From contig NZ_CAKLBV010000035.1 in the NCBI RefSeq assembly GCF_920984675.1, forward strand, positions 1 to 47,754: a stretch of 47,754 nucleotides of DNA, given 5' to 3'. This DNA comes from Methylobacterium sp. Leaf118. Its GTDB lineage: Bacteria; Pseudomonadota; Alphaproteobacteria; Rhizobiales; Beijerinckiaceae. This document shows positions 15,829 through 24,121 of the stretch, in pieces. A program made the translations under genes and the position numbers. Below the pieces are notes generated by a model. It did no database searches, had not been told where the DNA came from, and worked only from the letters and a program-made list of their open reading frames with translations. Numbering within the stretch: the first letter of the stretch is position 1; the number at the start of each line of letters is the position of its first letter.

Positions 15829-16601
15829 GCGGAGGCCGGAGCGATCTCGCCGGCCACGGCGCCGACGGTGGCGACGCGCAGGCCGGCGCGCCCGATGGCC
15901 GCGACCAGCGCGGCGAACGAGGCGGGGCTGCATCCCCAAGGGGAAGGGAACGGCGTCACGTCGTGGGTGTAGAAGATCGCCCAGCCCCCCGTCGCGGCGA
16001 GCCGACCGATCACGTCCCGGGCGGCGGCCAGCCAAGCGGCATCCTCGTAGAGCGGATTGGCCGGCAGCAGCGCGAGGTCGACGCTGCCCCGGGCGATGCC
16101 CGCCATCGTGCTCCGGCAGGTCACGGCCCGCGCCATGGCGGCGCGCTTGGCGCCCACCGTCACGCCGCCGAACGGATAGGAGAAGGAGCGCACAGCGTGC
16201 CCGGGCAGGAGGTCGGCCAGGACGCGGCGATTGTCGTCGATGTCGCGGCCGTAATCCTCCGCCGCGACGGCGCGGGCGTCGAGGTGCCGGCAGGTGTGGT
16301 CGCCGATCTCGTGGCCGGCCGCGTGCAGCCGGGCGACCTGATCGGGAGAGGCGATGGTCCCCACCGCGCTCGGCTGCCCGAGCAGGCCGCTCGCCACGTA
16401 CCACGTCGCCGCCATGTTGGCGTCGCGGAGGATCGGCCCGGCGGCGTCCACGGCGGAAGCGGGAAAGTCGTCGAAGGTGAACGAGACGGTGGGGGGGAAG
16501 TCGTCCGGTAGGACGGCGGGACGCCGCGCGCAGGACCGCGCCAGAGTCCGCCCGACCACGCGGCGCAAGCGCGGGACGGTCCCGTCGGCGCCCGGGCTCA
16601 C
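15825..16601 (-). CDS. Polysaccharide deacetylase (NodB homology domain)
   Basis: Carbohydrate esterase family 4 enzyme of 258 aa that removes N- or O-acetyl groups. The NodB motifs are SFTFDDFP (catalytic and metal Asp), HEIGDHTCRHLD (metal-binding His pair) and SFSYPFGG. FYTHDV near the end carries the late His. No convincing signal peptide is seen, so it may act on the inner face or on a lipid-linked unit. I prefer GTG 16601: it gives the same GTGA overlap as the other junctions of the operon and has AGGGA 8 nt upstream. ATG 16610, three codons earlier, is the alternative. Confidence 0.85.
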   Translation of the reverse strand: MSPGADGTVPRLRRVVGRTLARSCARRPAVLPDDFPPTVSFTFDDFPASAVDAAGPILRDANMAATWYVASGLLGQPSAVGTIASPDQVARLHAAGHEIGDHTCRHLDARAVAAEDYGRDIDDNRRVLADLLPGHAVRSFSYPFGGVTVGAKRAAMARAVTCRSTMAGIARGSVDLALLPANPLYEDAAWLAAARDVIGRLAATGGWAIFYTHDVTPFPSPWGCSPASFAALVAAIGRAGLRVATVGAVAGEIAPASA

Positions 16602-17569
16602 CAGTAGCATCCCTGCTCGACCTTGCGGGCCGTTGCCGGCGCCTCGTCCCCGCTGGGCCTGACCCAGGCGACGTTCCGCTGCGCGGCGACGGCAGCCGAC
16701 TTCTCCCAGCGCCGCCCCAGGATGCCGAACAGGATCTGGGTGAGGCCACCCATGTGGAAGCCGACCTTGCCCGAGGCGCAGGCCTGCGCCGAAACCGGAA
16801 GGGAGATGCCGCCAGCGCCGACGATCACGACGTCGTAGGGCCGAGATTCGATCTCGCCGAGGAGATGGTCGAACTGCTCGTGCCAGCTTCCGTATCGCGG
16901 CGGCGCCAGCGCGGGGCTGAGCGGCATCCGCACCGTGCGCAGGTCGAACTCCGGCAGGATTTCACGATTCTCCCACACCTCCCGCCGTCGGGCGTATTGT
17001 CGCTCGATCGTCGCCGCGAAGGGATGAAGCACGACGACGCGCTTGCCCGAGAGCGCCCCGGACCACGGATCGCGGTGATACCACGGCTCAAAGCTGTCGA
17101 TGTGGAGGAGCGCCCTCGGCGCGGCCTCGGGGACCGGGGCCTGCCGCAGGATCTCGGCCTCGCCAGGTTGTCCCCAGACCGCCAGGAGGTCGATCCGCGC
17201 GAGCGCCGCGAGATAGGCCTCGCAGAAGCGGTCGATGCTGTCGGGCGTGCCGGGAAACAGCCCGACATTGGTGACCAGTTGCTCCATCAGCAGGGGCGGG
17301 TAGCCGGTCTGCGCGAGGAAGGAGGTCAGGGCCTCGGCCTCCAGCGAGCCGATCTTGGCAATGCCGTGCGGCCCACCGGACAGAATAGCCTCACGCAGGA
17401 GCCCGTTGCCAGCCTCGGCGTCGCGCACGCTCCCGTGCTGGTTCAGCTCGCGCCGACGCAGGAGGCGACGCAGGTAGTGGTAGGGCGGATGCGCCGCGTC
17501 ATGGAGGCGGGGATGCGCGCGCAGGAAGCGGGCGAGGCGGCGGCGCAGGGCCGTGGCGGGAGAGGTCAT
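16598..17569 (-). CDS. Unnamed EPS-locus protein, possibly a GT-D-fold glycosyltransferase
   Basis: Protein of 323 aa that I cannot assign firmly. A basic N-terminus (RRRLARFLRAHPRLHD) precedes AKIGSLEAEALTSFL, which resembles the RxGDGE region of GT-D-fold (DUF1792-like) glycosyltransferases. Later HIDSFEPWYH, RVVVLHPFAATIERQY and YDVVIVGAGGISLPVSAQAC then GKVGFHMGGLTQILFG match the order expected of that fold, with a nucleotide-sugar pocket in the last block. No membrane segments. It is flanked by ATGA/GTGA overlaps with a GH10 enzyme and a deacetylase, so it is surely part of the EPS operon. If the call is right, this would be a third sugar-transfer enzyme of the operon. Confidence 0.72.
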   Translation of the reverse strand: MTSPATALRRRLARFLRAHPRLHDAAHPPYHYLRRLLRRRELNQHGSVRDAEAGNGLLREAILSGGPHGIAKIGSLEAEALTSFLAQTGYPPLLMEQLVTNVGLFPGTPDSIDRFCEAYLAALARIDLLAVWGQPGEAEILRQAPVPEAAPRALLHIDSFEPWYHRDPWSGALSGKRVVVLHPFAATIERQYARRREVWENREILPEFDLRTVRMPLSPALAPPRYGSWHEQFDHLLGEIESRPYDVVIVGAGGISLPVSAQACASGKVGFHMGGLTQILFGILGRRWEKSAAVAAQRNVAWVRPSGDEAPATARKVEQGCYW

Positions 17570-18714
17570 CGGGCGAGGCCCCGCGAGGGTGCCGAGCGAA
17601 ACGCCTCGGCGACGGTAGCGCGCAGCGGCTTGGGGCGGAACGCGGTGTCGTAGAGGTGGGGCCGCGAGACGAGCCCGTCGGTGCGGCGGGTCCGCGGATT
17701 GCCATCGACCCACGAATGGGCGTCGCTGACCCCCCAGGTCACCACCAGCCGCACCGACGGCTCGGCCAACGCGGCGGCGAGGTAGGCGCGGGTCTCCTCC
17801 GCCGCGGCCCGGTCGCGGACGGCGACGTCCCCGGGAAGCGTGCGGTCGGTGATGTCGAGTTCCGTGATGAAGACCGAGAGGCCCAGGCTCGCGACCGCGC
17901 GGATGAAGGAACGAAACACCTCGGGATCGAACGGCCCCTTGGCGGGATCGAGGTGACCCTGGATGCCCAGCGCGCGCACCGGGACGCGCTGGCGCACGAG
18001 GCGGTTCAGCAGCTCAAGCGTGGCGGTCCGGCGCCGGGCCTGCCAGTCGGTGTCGCGTTCGAGGTCGTACTCGTTCAGTGTGAGGATCGCGTCCGGGTCG
18101 GCCTCGGCGGCGAGCGCGAAGGCGCGGGCGATGTAATCCTCGCCGAGCGCCGCGAGGAACGGCGTGCGGCGCAAACCTCCGGTCTCGCCGCCGGAGGGTT
18201 CGATCGCCTCGTTGACCACGTCCCAGGAATGCATGCGCCCGGCATAGCGGCGGCACAGGGTTCCGATGTGGCGCGACAGTGCCGCGCTCATCTCCGCGCG
18301 CGTCAGGCCTGTCGTCATCCAGGCCGGCAGGGCCTCGTGCCAGACCAGGGTGTGGCCGCGCGAGCCCAGGCCGTGCTCGTGGGCGAGGTCGACGAGGGCG
18401 TCGGCATCGGCGAAATCGAACCGGCCCGGCCCGGGCTCCGCTCGCACCCATTTCAACTCGTTGCCCGGCACGAGCATCGCCGACTGGGCCAGAGCGATCG
18501 CGGCGAGCGGGGGCGCCTCCCGTACCTGATCGCAGGTCAGCGCCATGCCGAAGACGACGCCCTTCGCTGCCGCGAGCGCGGCGAGGCTCGGTGCGACGGC
18601 GCGTGCGTCCGGCGCGCCAGGCAGCGCCGCGGCGCCCGCGGCCGCCAGAGCAGAGAGGAGGCGGCGCCGGTCCAGGACCGGGCCGCGGGCCGCGGGTCCG
18701 TCAGCCGCCGGCAT
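17566..18714 (-). CDS. Glycoside hydrolase family 10 (endo-xylanase-like) exported glycanase
   Basis: TIM-barrel retaining glycanase of 382 aa. An N-terminal RRR followed by LLSALAAAGAAALPGAPDARA suggests a Tat- or Sec-type signal. The GH10 motifs are NELKWVRAEPGPG, GHTLVWHEALPAW, the acid/base Glu169 in WDVVNEAIEP, and the nucleophile Glu285 in FITELDITD. TWGVSDAHSW completes the substrate cleft. In an EPS operon it is probably a trimming or release enzyme acting on the organism's own polymer (compare ExoK/ExsH roles), rather than a plant xylanase; that is inference. It overlaps the preceding GT2 by 14 bp, and GAGG lies about 10 nt before the ATG. Confidence 0.88.
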   Translation of the reverse strand: MPAADGPAARGPVLDRRRLLSALAAAGAAALPGAPDARAVAPSLAALAAAKGVVFGMALTCDQVREAPPLAAIALAQSAMLVPGNELKWVRAEPGPGRFDFADADALVDLAHEHGLGSRGHTLVWHEALPAWMTTGLTRAEMSAALSRHIGTLCRRYAGRMHSWDVVNEAIEPSGGETGGLRRTPFLAALGEDYIARAFALAAEADPDAILTLNEYDLERDTDWQARRRTATLELLNRLVRQRVPVRALGIQGHLDPAKGPFDPEVFRSFIRAVASLGLSVFITELDITDRTLPGDVAVRDRAAAEETRAYLAAALAEPSVRLVVTWGVSDAHSWVDGNPRTRRTDGLVSRPHLYDTAFRPKPLRATVAEAFRSAPSRGLAR

Positions 18715-19687
18715 GGTCGGCCCGCCTCATCATCGGGTGGCCGAAGGGGGGAACGGGCAGACGCTGCCGCAGCCGCATGTGCTCCGCCGAGCGTTCGCGC
18801 CCGACGACGAGGGCGCGCAGCTGGTAGGCGCGCACGAAGGCCAGGTAGCCCGGCGCGTCGAAGCGCTTCACGCCGCCGGCCCAGGCCTTCAGGTACCCGC
18901 ACAGCATCGCGACCGCGCCGAGCACGCGCGGGCGCTTGTTCAGCCGGTACACCGTCGCGGCCAGCATGAAGAGCGGCGGGGTGCCCATCACCCAGGCGCC
19001 GAGGCCGTGGCGCATGCGCCCGTGCCACAGGCTGAGATGGCTCGATCCCATCGGGCGCAGGTGGACGAAGGCGAGATCGGGATCGGGGAAGCTGACGGCC
19101 TTCAGTCCATGCATGCGGCAGAGATGACAATCGATCCCGTCCCAGCCGATCGAGGTCGGGAAGCCGCCGATCAGCCGCCACGCAGAGACGCGGTAGAATT
19201 TCGTCATGCCGACCGAGAACTGATCGGCGATGTGCTCGCTGATCAGCGCGCCGGTGCGCGGGTCGGGGAAGAACGGCTTGCCGCTGCAGGTGGCGATCGC
19301 CCGGTCGGCGTCCATCCGGTCCATCAGCGTCTCGAAGTACCGCGGCGGCAGCGCGACATCCATGTCGAGCTTGCACAGGAACTCGACCGTCGACAGGTCG
19401 ATCCCGGCGAGACCTGCGTTGAACGCCTCGACCACGCCGGGGCCGACCTTGCGTACGCCCCGATCCGAGCGGCGGACGACGCGCAGGTAGGGCATCCGCG
19501 GCGCGTACTCGGCCAGGATTGCCTGCGTGTCGTCGGTGGAGCCGTCGTCGACGAAGACGAGATGGGCCGGCGCCACCGTTTGCGCGAGCAGGCTGTCCAG
19601 CGTTCGGCGCATCGTCCCGGCCTCGTCGCGGCTCGGTGCGATCAGGGCGTAGCGACGGCGCGCCTTGGGATCGAGGCTCTCAATCAT
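18701..19687 (-). CDS. Glycosyltransferase family 2, first gene of the minus-strand EPS operon
   Basis: Inverting glycosyltransferase, 328 aa. The GT2 fold begins LIAPSRDEAGTMRRTLDSLL. VFVDDGSTDDTQAIL binds the nucleotide, FLCKLDMDVALPPRYFE holds the DxD metal site, and GIDCHLCRMHGL lies in the acceptor region. Hydrophobic stretches near 245-260 and 270-285 may attach it to the membrane. It is the leading gene of the operon 19687 to 10582, downstream of the divergent regulatory gap. The ATG at 19687 lacks a strong ribosome site; a GTG four codons upstream is a possible alternative. Confidence 0.86.
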   Translation of the reverse strand: MIESLDPKARRRYALIAPSRDEAGTMRRTLDSLLAQTVAPAHLVFVDDGSTDDTQAILAEYAPRMPYLRVVRRSDRGVRKVGPGVVEAFNAGLAGIDLSTVEFLCKLDMDVALPPRYFETLMDRMDADRAIATCSGKPFFPDPRTGALISEHIADQFSVGMTKFYRVSAWRLIGGFPTSIGWDGIDCHLCRMHGLKAVSFPDPDLAFVHLRPMGSSHLSLWHGRMRHGLGAWVMGTPPLFMLAATVYRLNKRPRVLGAVAMLCGYLKAWAGGVKRFDAPGYLAFVRAYQLRALVVGRERSAEHMRLRQRLPVPPFGHPMMRRADHAGG

Positions 19688-19822
19688 GACGGCGCGCACC
19701 CGACGGGAATCGAAACCCGCACGGCTTTGACGAGGGTGGGCCGGGACGCGCGCGGCGAGGTCGACACATCTCGGATGCCCGTGAGGCTGCCGACGACGCG
19801 TCGACTTCGATCGAACCCCTAG

Positions 19823-19854
19823 CTTAGGACGCGCTAAGAATCCGCTTACGGATT
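19823..19854. promoter_or_regulatory. Paired inverted repeats in the divergent EPS intergenic region
   Basis: CTTAG(6)CTAAG at 19823-19838 is followed directly by AATCCG(4)CGGATT at 19839-19854, both with perfect arms. They sit in the 297-base gap (19688-19984) between the divergent minus-strand operon and the plus-strand polymerase operon, the natural place for an EPS operator. I see no classical promoter with certainty in this gap. Confidence 0.35.
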
Positions 19855-19984
19855 GGGGGTCGGTCGATCCCGTCTCGCGGCGGCGCGCGCAGAACGCGTG
19901 CCACGGTACCGGCCCGTTCCCACGACACTCTTTCTTCAGGCGATGCCCCGATGATGCGGGCGGCGTGCGACGAACGGATCGACC

Positions 19985-21322
19985 ATGAAGGACAGGGCCT
20001 CCGCGATCGATCGGCAGGGGCGCGGTGGCTTGGGAGGCCCCTCCGGAGCGGGCGCGCCGTCGCTCGCGGGCGTACCCTTTTCGGAAGTCGCCTACGCAGC
20101 GTTCGGGCTCTTGGTCTATCTTGGCGTGCATGTCGGTCTCAACAGCACGGGCGGCGACGCCGAACCGACCGTCGACGGCATGGCGACGCTCAACCAAGCG
20201 ATGGTGCTGCTCCTCGGCCTCGCCTTCGTGACCCGCCACCGGCTGATCTGCACGGCCGCCCTCGCCGATGTTCGGCCGTTCCTGCTGCTGTTGCTGCTCG
20301 CCGCGGCGTCCAGCCTCTGGTCGCAGGCGCCGGAGGCGTCCCTGCGGCGTTCGCTGACGCTGGCGACGCTGATGATGTTCGCCGTCTACGCCCATGCCGT
20401 CCTCGGAACCCTCCTAATCTGCCGCCTGCACGTGATAGTCACGGGGGTCGTGGCCTTCGCCAGCCTCGCCATGGCGGCGATTGTTCCGTCCTCGGGGTTC
20501 GATGTCGGCGGCTATGCCGGCGCGGTGCGCGGCGTCTTCTCACAGAAGAACAGCCTCGGCGACGCGATGGTCGTCGGCACGGTGGCGCTCAGCGGCCTCG
20601 TGCTGCACCGCCGCAGGGTCGTGGTGACCGACCTCGTCTGCCTCGCCATCGCGGCCGGCACTTGCATCCTCGCGCAGGCGACAACGTCGTTCCTGCTCTG
20701 CGGCGCCGTGGCCGTCATTACGGCCGTGATCCTGCTCCTCATCGATGCCAGCGCCCTCGCCGTGTTCGCCCTCATGACGGGACTGATGGCCGCCGTCCTC
20801 GCGCTCTGGATCGTCTGGGTCGTACCGGTCGACCTGTTCGAACTGCTCGGCAAGGATTCCTCGCTGACGGGGCGTACCGAGATTTGGGCCGCCGTTCGCC
20901 GGGCCATCGCGGACGGCTCCGTACTGGGGCACGGCTACTCGGCGTTCTGGCTTCCCGAAACGCCCACGGCACGCAACGTCTGGGCGGCGATCGGCTGGGT
21001 GACGCCGAGCGCCCATAGCGGATATCTGGAACTTCAGCTCGAACTTGGCCTGCCCGGCCTGCTGCTGGTGGCGGTGCTCGGCCTGACAACGCTGTGGGTC
21101 GTCGCCCGCGCCTGGGGGGCGGGACGCTGGGCCACGGCCGGCTGGGCCGTGATCGTCCTGACGACCATCGCGATCATCAACTACGACGAGTCCTCGCTGC
21201 CCCGGCCCGACATCCATCTCCTGCAATGGATTCTCGCCTTCGCGGCCTGCAGCGCAGGCGCGCGGACGGGCGAGATCGTGCTCGCCGGGCCGGTTCCTGG
21301 CGGATCGCCGAGGCAGCCGTGA
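19985..21322 (+). CDS. O-antigen ligase / polysaccharide polymerase (Wzy, ExoQ-like)
   Basis: Inner-membrane polymerase of 445 aa with about ten hydrophobic segments. The Wzy_C-type signature is present: GVFSQKNSLGDAMV before the large periplasmic loop, and TPSAHSGYLELQLELGLPG after it, as in ExoQ and related ligases. It would join lipid-linked repeat units in the periplasm. It is first gene of a three-gene plus-strand operon; its stop overlaps the next start (TGATG). The start ATG 19985 has only a weak ribosome site, and the first ~30 residues are Gly/Arg-rich and of no clear fold. Confidence 0.87.
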   Translation: MKDRASAIDRQGRGGLGGPSGAGAPSLAGVPFSEVAYAAFGLLVYLGVHVGLNSTGGDAEPTVDGMATLNQAMVLLLGLAFVTRHRLICTAALADVRPFLLLLLLAAASSLWSQAPEASLRRSLTLATLMMFAVYAHAVLGTLLICRLHVIVTGVVAFASLAMAAIVPSSGFDVGGYAGAVRGVFSQKNSLGDAMVVGTVALSGLVLHRRRVVVTDLVCLAIAAGTCILAQATTSFLLCGAVAVITAVILLLIDASALAVFALMTGLMAAVLALWIVWVVPVDLFELLGKDSSLTGRTEIWAAVRRAIADGSVLGHGYSAFWLPETPTARNVWAAIGWVTPSAHSGYLELQLELGLPGLLLVAVLGLTTLWVVARAWGAGRWATAGWAVIVLTTIAIINYDESSLPRPDIHLLQWILAFAACSAGARTGEIVLAGPVPGGSPRQP

Positions 21323-22494
21323 TGCGCGCGGCCGAACCGAACCGGAGCCCGGGATCGCTGCATCCCCCGGTCGCGCGCCTCGATGCCCTGACCACCCTGC
21401 GGTTCCCCGCCGCGGCGGGCGTCGTCGCGTATCACTACCAGAACGTCCTGCACTCGGCCGGGCCGGCGCCGTCGATCGGTTGGGCGGCCTACGGCGCGGT
21501 CACGTTCTTCTTCGTGCTCTCGGGATTCATCCTGACGCACAATTACCGATCTTTCGGGTTCGACCGGCCGGATGCGAGGCACGCCTTCTACCGCGCCCGG
21601 ATCGCCCGGATCGTTCCGCTCTACCTCGTCTCCATCGGCCTCGCGTTGCCGTTCTTCGCGGCGCATTTGGCCAAACTCGCCCCCGTCCCGCCTCTGATGG
21701 CGGCATCCGGGCTGCTCACGCCGCTCGGGCTCCAGGCATGGCTGCCGGGCGCGGCCTGCGCGCTGAACTGCCCAGCCTGGTCTGTCTCCGCGGAGTTGAC
21801 GTTCTACGCCCTGTTCCCGCTCCTGTTGCCGCCGCTGCTGCGCCGGCCCGGCCGAGGCGCCCTCGTCCTGCTCGTCGCGTGGTGCGCCATGGGCGTGGCC
21901 GCGAGCTTCGCATGGGACGCACGGGCCGCGGGCGCCTCGCTCCTCGCCCCTGAGCCGGCCGGCCCGGACGCCGTGCTCCTTGCGCAGTTCATCAAGTTCA
22001 ATCCGCTGCTGCGGCTGCCGGAATTCCTGTTCGGAATTCTGCTCTACGCGGTGTGGCAGCGCTGGGCGGTGGCTCCGCTCGTGCTCCTTGCCCTCGCAGC
22101 GGGCATGGCGCTCGGGCTCGTGGCCGCCGCGCCGTCGATCCCCGAACCCTTGATGCACAACGGACTGACCGCCCTCGTCGCTGCGCCCCTGATCCTGTCG
22201 GCGGCGGCGATCCGCAGGGGGCCGCTCACGTGGCGGCCGCTGGTCTTCCTCGGCAAGATCTCGTTCGCGGGCTACCTCCTGCACGTTCCGGCCTCGGCGG
22301 CGATCCAGGCGCTCGACCGCATCGCCGCCGACGGCGCGCTCCGTGCGCATCCCTGGACCGTCATCGCGCTGGCCTGCGCCCTCACCCTCGCGGCCTCCAC
22401 GCTGCTTCACCTGCGGCTGGAGGAGCCGGCCCGCCGCCTGATCCTGCGCGGCGCGACGCGGCCCACCTTCTTGGCCGGCCGGGAGAGGGCCTGA
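21322..22494 (+). CDS. Acyltransferase 3 family membrane protein (first of a pair)
   Basis: Multi-pass O-acyltransferase of 390 aa, likely to add acetyl or another acyl group to the polysaccharide using a donor from the cytoplasm. It begins ARLDALTTLRFPAAAGVVAYHY, where the family His lies, then FFFVLSGFILTHNYR and FYRARIARIVPLYLVS, all standard for acyltransferase 3. About ten membrane helices follow. CPAWSVSAELTFYALFPLLL is the conserved WS-E block. The ATG overlaps the polymerase stop by one base, so translation is probably coupled. Four bases separate it from the next acyltransferase. Confidence 0.88.
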   Translation: MRAAEPNRSPGSLHPPVARLDALTTLRFPAAAGVVAYHYQNVLHSAGPAPSIGWAAYGAVTFFFVLSGFILTHNYRSFGFDRPDARHAFYRARIARIVPLYLVSIGLALPFFAAHLAKLAPVPPLMAASGLLTPLGLQAWLPGAACALNCPAWSVSAELTFYALFPLLLPPLLRRPGRGALVLLVAWCAMGVAASFAWDARAAGASLLAPEPAGPDAVLLAQFIKFNPLLRLPEFLFGILLYAVWQRWAVAPLVLLALAAGMALGLVAAAPSIPEPLMHNGLTALVAAPLILSAAAIRRGPLTWRPLVFLGKISFAGYLLHVPASAAIQALDRIAADGALRAHPWTVIALACALTLAASTLLHLRLEEPARRLILRGATRPTFLAGRERA

Positions 22495-22498
22495 CCCG

Positions 22499-23551
22499 AT
22501 GCCGCCCGCCGCCGCCGTACACAGCGAACCGGCGCCGTCCCTTTGGCTGTCGCTCCAGCACCTGCGGGCGGTCGCCGCCCTGCTGGTCGTCGCCTATCAC
22601 ATGCACCATTCACTCCAGAAGCTCGGCTACGACGGCGGATGGCCGGACTGGACCCAGCGCGGCGTCGACGTGTTCTTCGTCATCAGCGGCGTCGTCATGT
22701 GGTTGACGACGCGCGGCCGGCCCATTGGCCCCCTGGCGTTCTACCGGCGCCGCATCCTGCGGATCGTGCCGCTCTACTACATCCTCACGACCCTCGTCGT
22801 CCTCACCCTGGTCGCCGTGCCGGCGGCCGTGCAGAGTGGCCGGTTCGACGGTCTTCACATTTTGGGCTCGTACCTGTTCTTGCCCGTCCAGCACCCGGTC
22901 CTCGGCACGCCGGTTCCGGCGCTGGTTCCGGGCTGGACCCTGAACTGCGAGATGGTGTTCTACGCCGTTTTCGGGCTCACGCTCTTACTGCGGGAAGGCC
23001 TGCGGATTCCTGCGACCCTGACGGTGCTGGCCCTGATCGTCCTCGCTGGCGCTCAGGCTCCCGCCGACAGCGCGGCGGCCGCTCTCTACGGTTCGAGCAT
23101 CATGCTCGAATTCGGACTGGGCCTCGCTCTGGGCGCGTTCATCGGTGGCGGCAGGTCCCTGCCCGCGCCCTACGCCTGGGCCAGCCTCGGGCTCGGAACA
23201 CTCGCCCTCGCCCTGGCGGTCGCCCCCGAGGCGCCGCGGTTCCTGACGGCCGGCCTTCCCGCCTGCGCGATCGTCGGCGGCGCGCTCTCGCTCGAGCGGC
23301 GAGGCCGCATGCCGACGCTGCCGCCGCTCCTCCTGCTCGGCGACGCGTCCTATGCCCTCTACCTGTCACACGGGATCGTGCTGTCGGCCTGCACCCAGTT
23401 CGCCCTCAGGGCCGGCCTAGGCCCATCGGCCGGGGCGAGCCTCGTGTTCGCTGTCGCCGGGCTGTGCGCGGTCACGGTGTCGGCTGTGGCTCTGTATCAG
23501 TGCGTCGAGCAGCCTTTGCTGCGTCGCATGGCTTCAGCACGTGCGGGTTGA
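22499..23551 (+). CDS. Acyltransferase 3 family membrane protein (ExoZ-like, second of a pair)
   Basis: Multi-pass O-acyltransferase, 350 aa. Motifs: LQHLRAVAALLVVAYHMHHS (family His), GVDVFFVISGVVMWLTT, FYRRRILRIVPLYYILT, PGWTLNCEMVFYAVFGL and LLLLGDASYALYLSHG, an order close to ExoZ-type acetyltransferases of succinoglycan. The two paralogues are only distantly alike, so they probably modify different positions. It is the last gene of the plus-strand EPS operon. Downstream DNA changes to repeats and insertion-sequence debris, so this marks the edge of the locus. Confidence 0.88.
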   Translation: MPPAAAVHSEPAPSLWLSLQHLRAVAALLVVAYHMHHSLQKLGYDGGWPDWTQRGVDVFFVISGVVMWLTTRGRPIGPLAFYRRRILRIVPLYYILTTLVVLTLVAVPAAVQSGRFDGLHILGSYLFLPVQHPVLGTPVPALVPGWTLNCEMVFYAVFGLTLLLREGLRIPATLTVLALIVLAGAQAPADSAAAALYGSSIMLEFGLGLALGAFIGGGRSLPAPYAWASLGLGTLALALAVAPEAPRFLTAGLPACAIVGGALSLERRGRMPTLPPLLLLGDASYALYLSHGIVLSACTQFALRAGLGPSAGASLVFAVAGLCAVTVSAVALYQCVEQPLLRRMASARAG

Positions 23552-23626
23552 CTTGCCCGCCGTTCCGGCGACCAATCTTTGAATTATCGTAGGACGATGT
23601 TCAACCTCTCTGTGTTTGGAATTTCT

Positions 23627-23671
23627 CATACCAAATCCGCCATCCCGAAGGGATCAACCGGATTTGGTATG
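23627..23671. repeat. Dispersed palindromic repeat, copy 1
   Basis: Perfect 13-base arms, CATACCAAATCCG (23627-23639) and CGGATTTGGTATG (23659-23671), enclose a 19-base centre. A 38-base stretch (23635-23672) recurs without change at 38174-38211. It lies 9 bases before the IS630 remnant and after the EPS locus. Confidence 0.8.
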
Positions 23672-23680
23672 ACGACTTTA

Positions 23681-24121
23681 TACCAACCCTCTTCGATCGG
23701 AACTCTCGGGGTAGCCTCGGCGACCGAGGGGTGATTCTGTCTTCGGGTTTGGAGCCTGAGGAGGATGTCATGGCTGCTCCTGTGCTGCTGCGGCCGGACT
23801 TCGACGCCGAGGGCCTGCGCGCCTTGGCCAAGGGCGCGCGCGATCCCGCCCAGGCCCGCTGGCACACGACGAAGAAACGCGCGGTGCCCGCCAACATCAC
23901 GCGGCTGCCGCTGCCGGCCCGCTCCCCCGACCTCAACCCGGTCGAGAACCTCTGGCAGTTCCTGCGCGACAACTGGCTCGGCAACCGCATCTTCAAATCC
24001 TACCCCGACATCCTCGATCACTGCTGCGACGCCTGGGACATCCTCATCGACCGACCCTGGCGCATCATGTCCATCGGACACCGAGACTGGGCACATGCGT
24101 GCTGATCAATGAGAATTGGTA
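23681..24121 (+). mobile_element. Internally deleted IS630-family element
   Basis: The ends are imperfect inverted repeats: TACCAACCCTCTTCGATCGG at the left, and at the right the reverse complement reads TACCAATTCTCATTGATCAG. TA dinucleotides at both tips fit the TA target duplication of IS630. The element is about 440 bp where intact relatives are roughly 1.1 kb, so most of the transposase has been lost from the middle while both ends remain. It resembles a MITE in the making. Confidence 0.7.
23770..24105 (+). CDS. Deleted IS630 transposase: N-terminal leader joined in frame to the C-terminal end
   Basis: The 111-aa open frame starts MAAPVLLRPDFDAEGLRALA, a typical IS630 N-terminus. At about residue 33 it jumps to the C-terminal catalytic block, LPLPARSPDLNPVENLWQFL, followed by FKSYPDILDHCCDAWD. 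The last Glu of the DDE triad is in PVENLW; the first two Asp residues and the helix-turn-helix are gone, so it cannot transpose by itself. The junction (around 23866) is in frame, so a short protein may still be made. Confidence 0.6.
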   Translation: MAAPVLLRPDFDAEGLRALAKGARDPAQARWHTTKKRAVPANITRLPLPARSPDLNPVENLWQFLRDNWLGNRIFKSYPDILDHCCDAWDILIDRPWRIMSIGHRDWAHAC

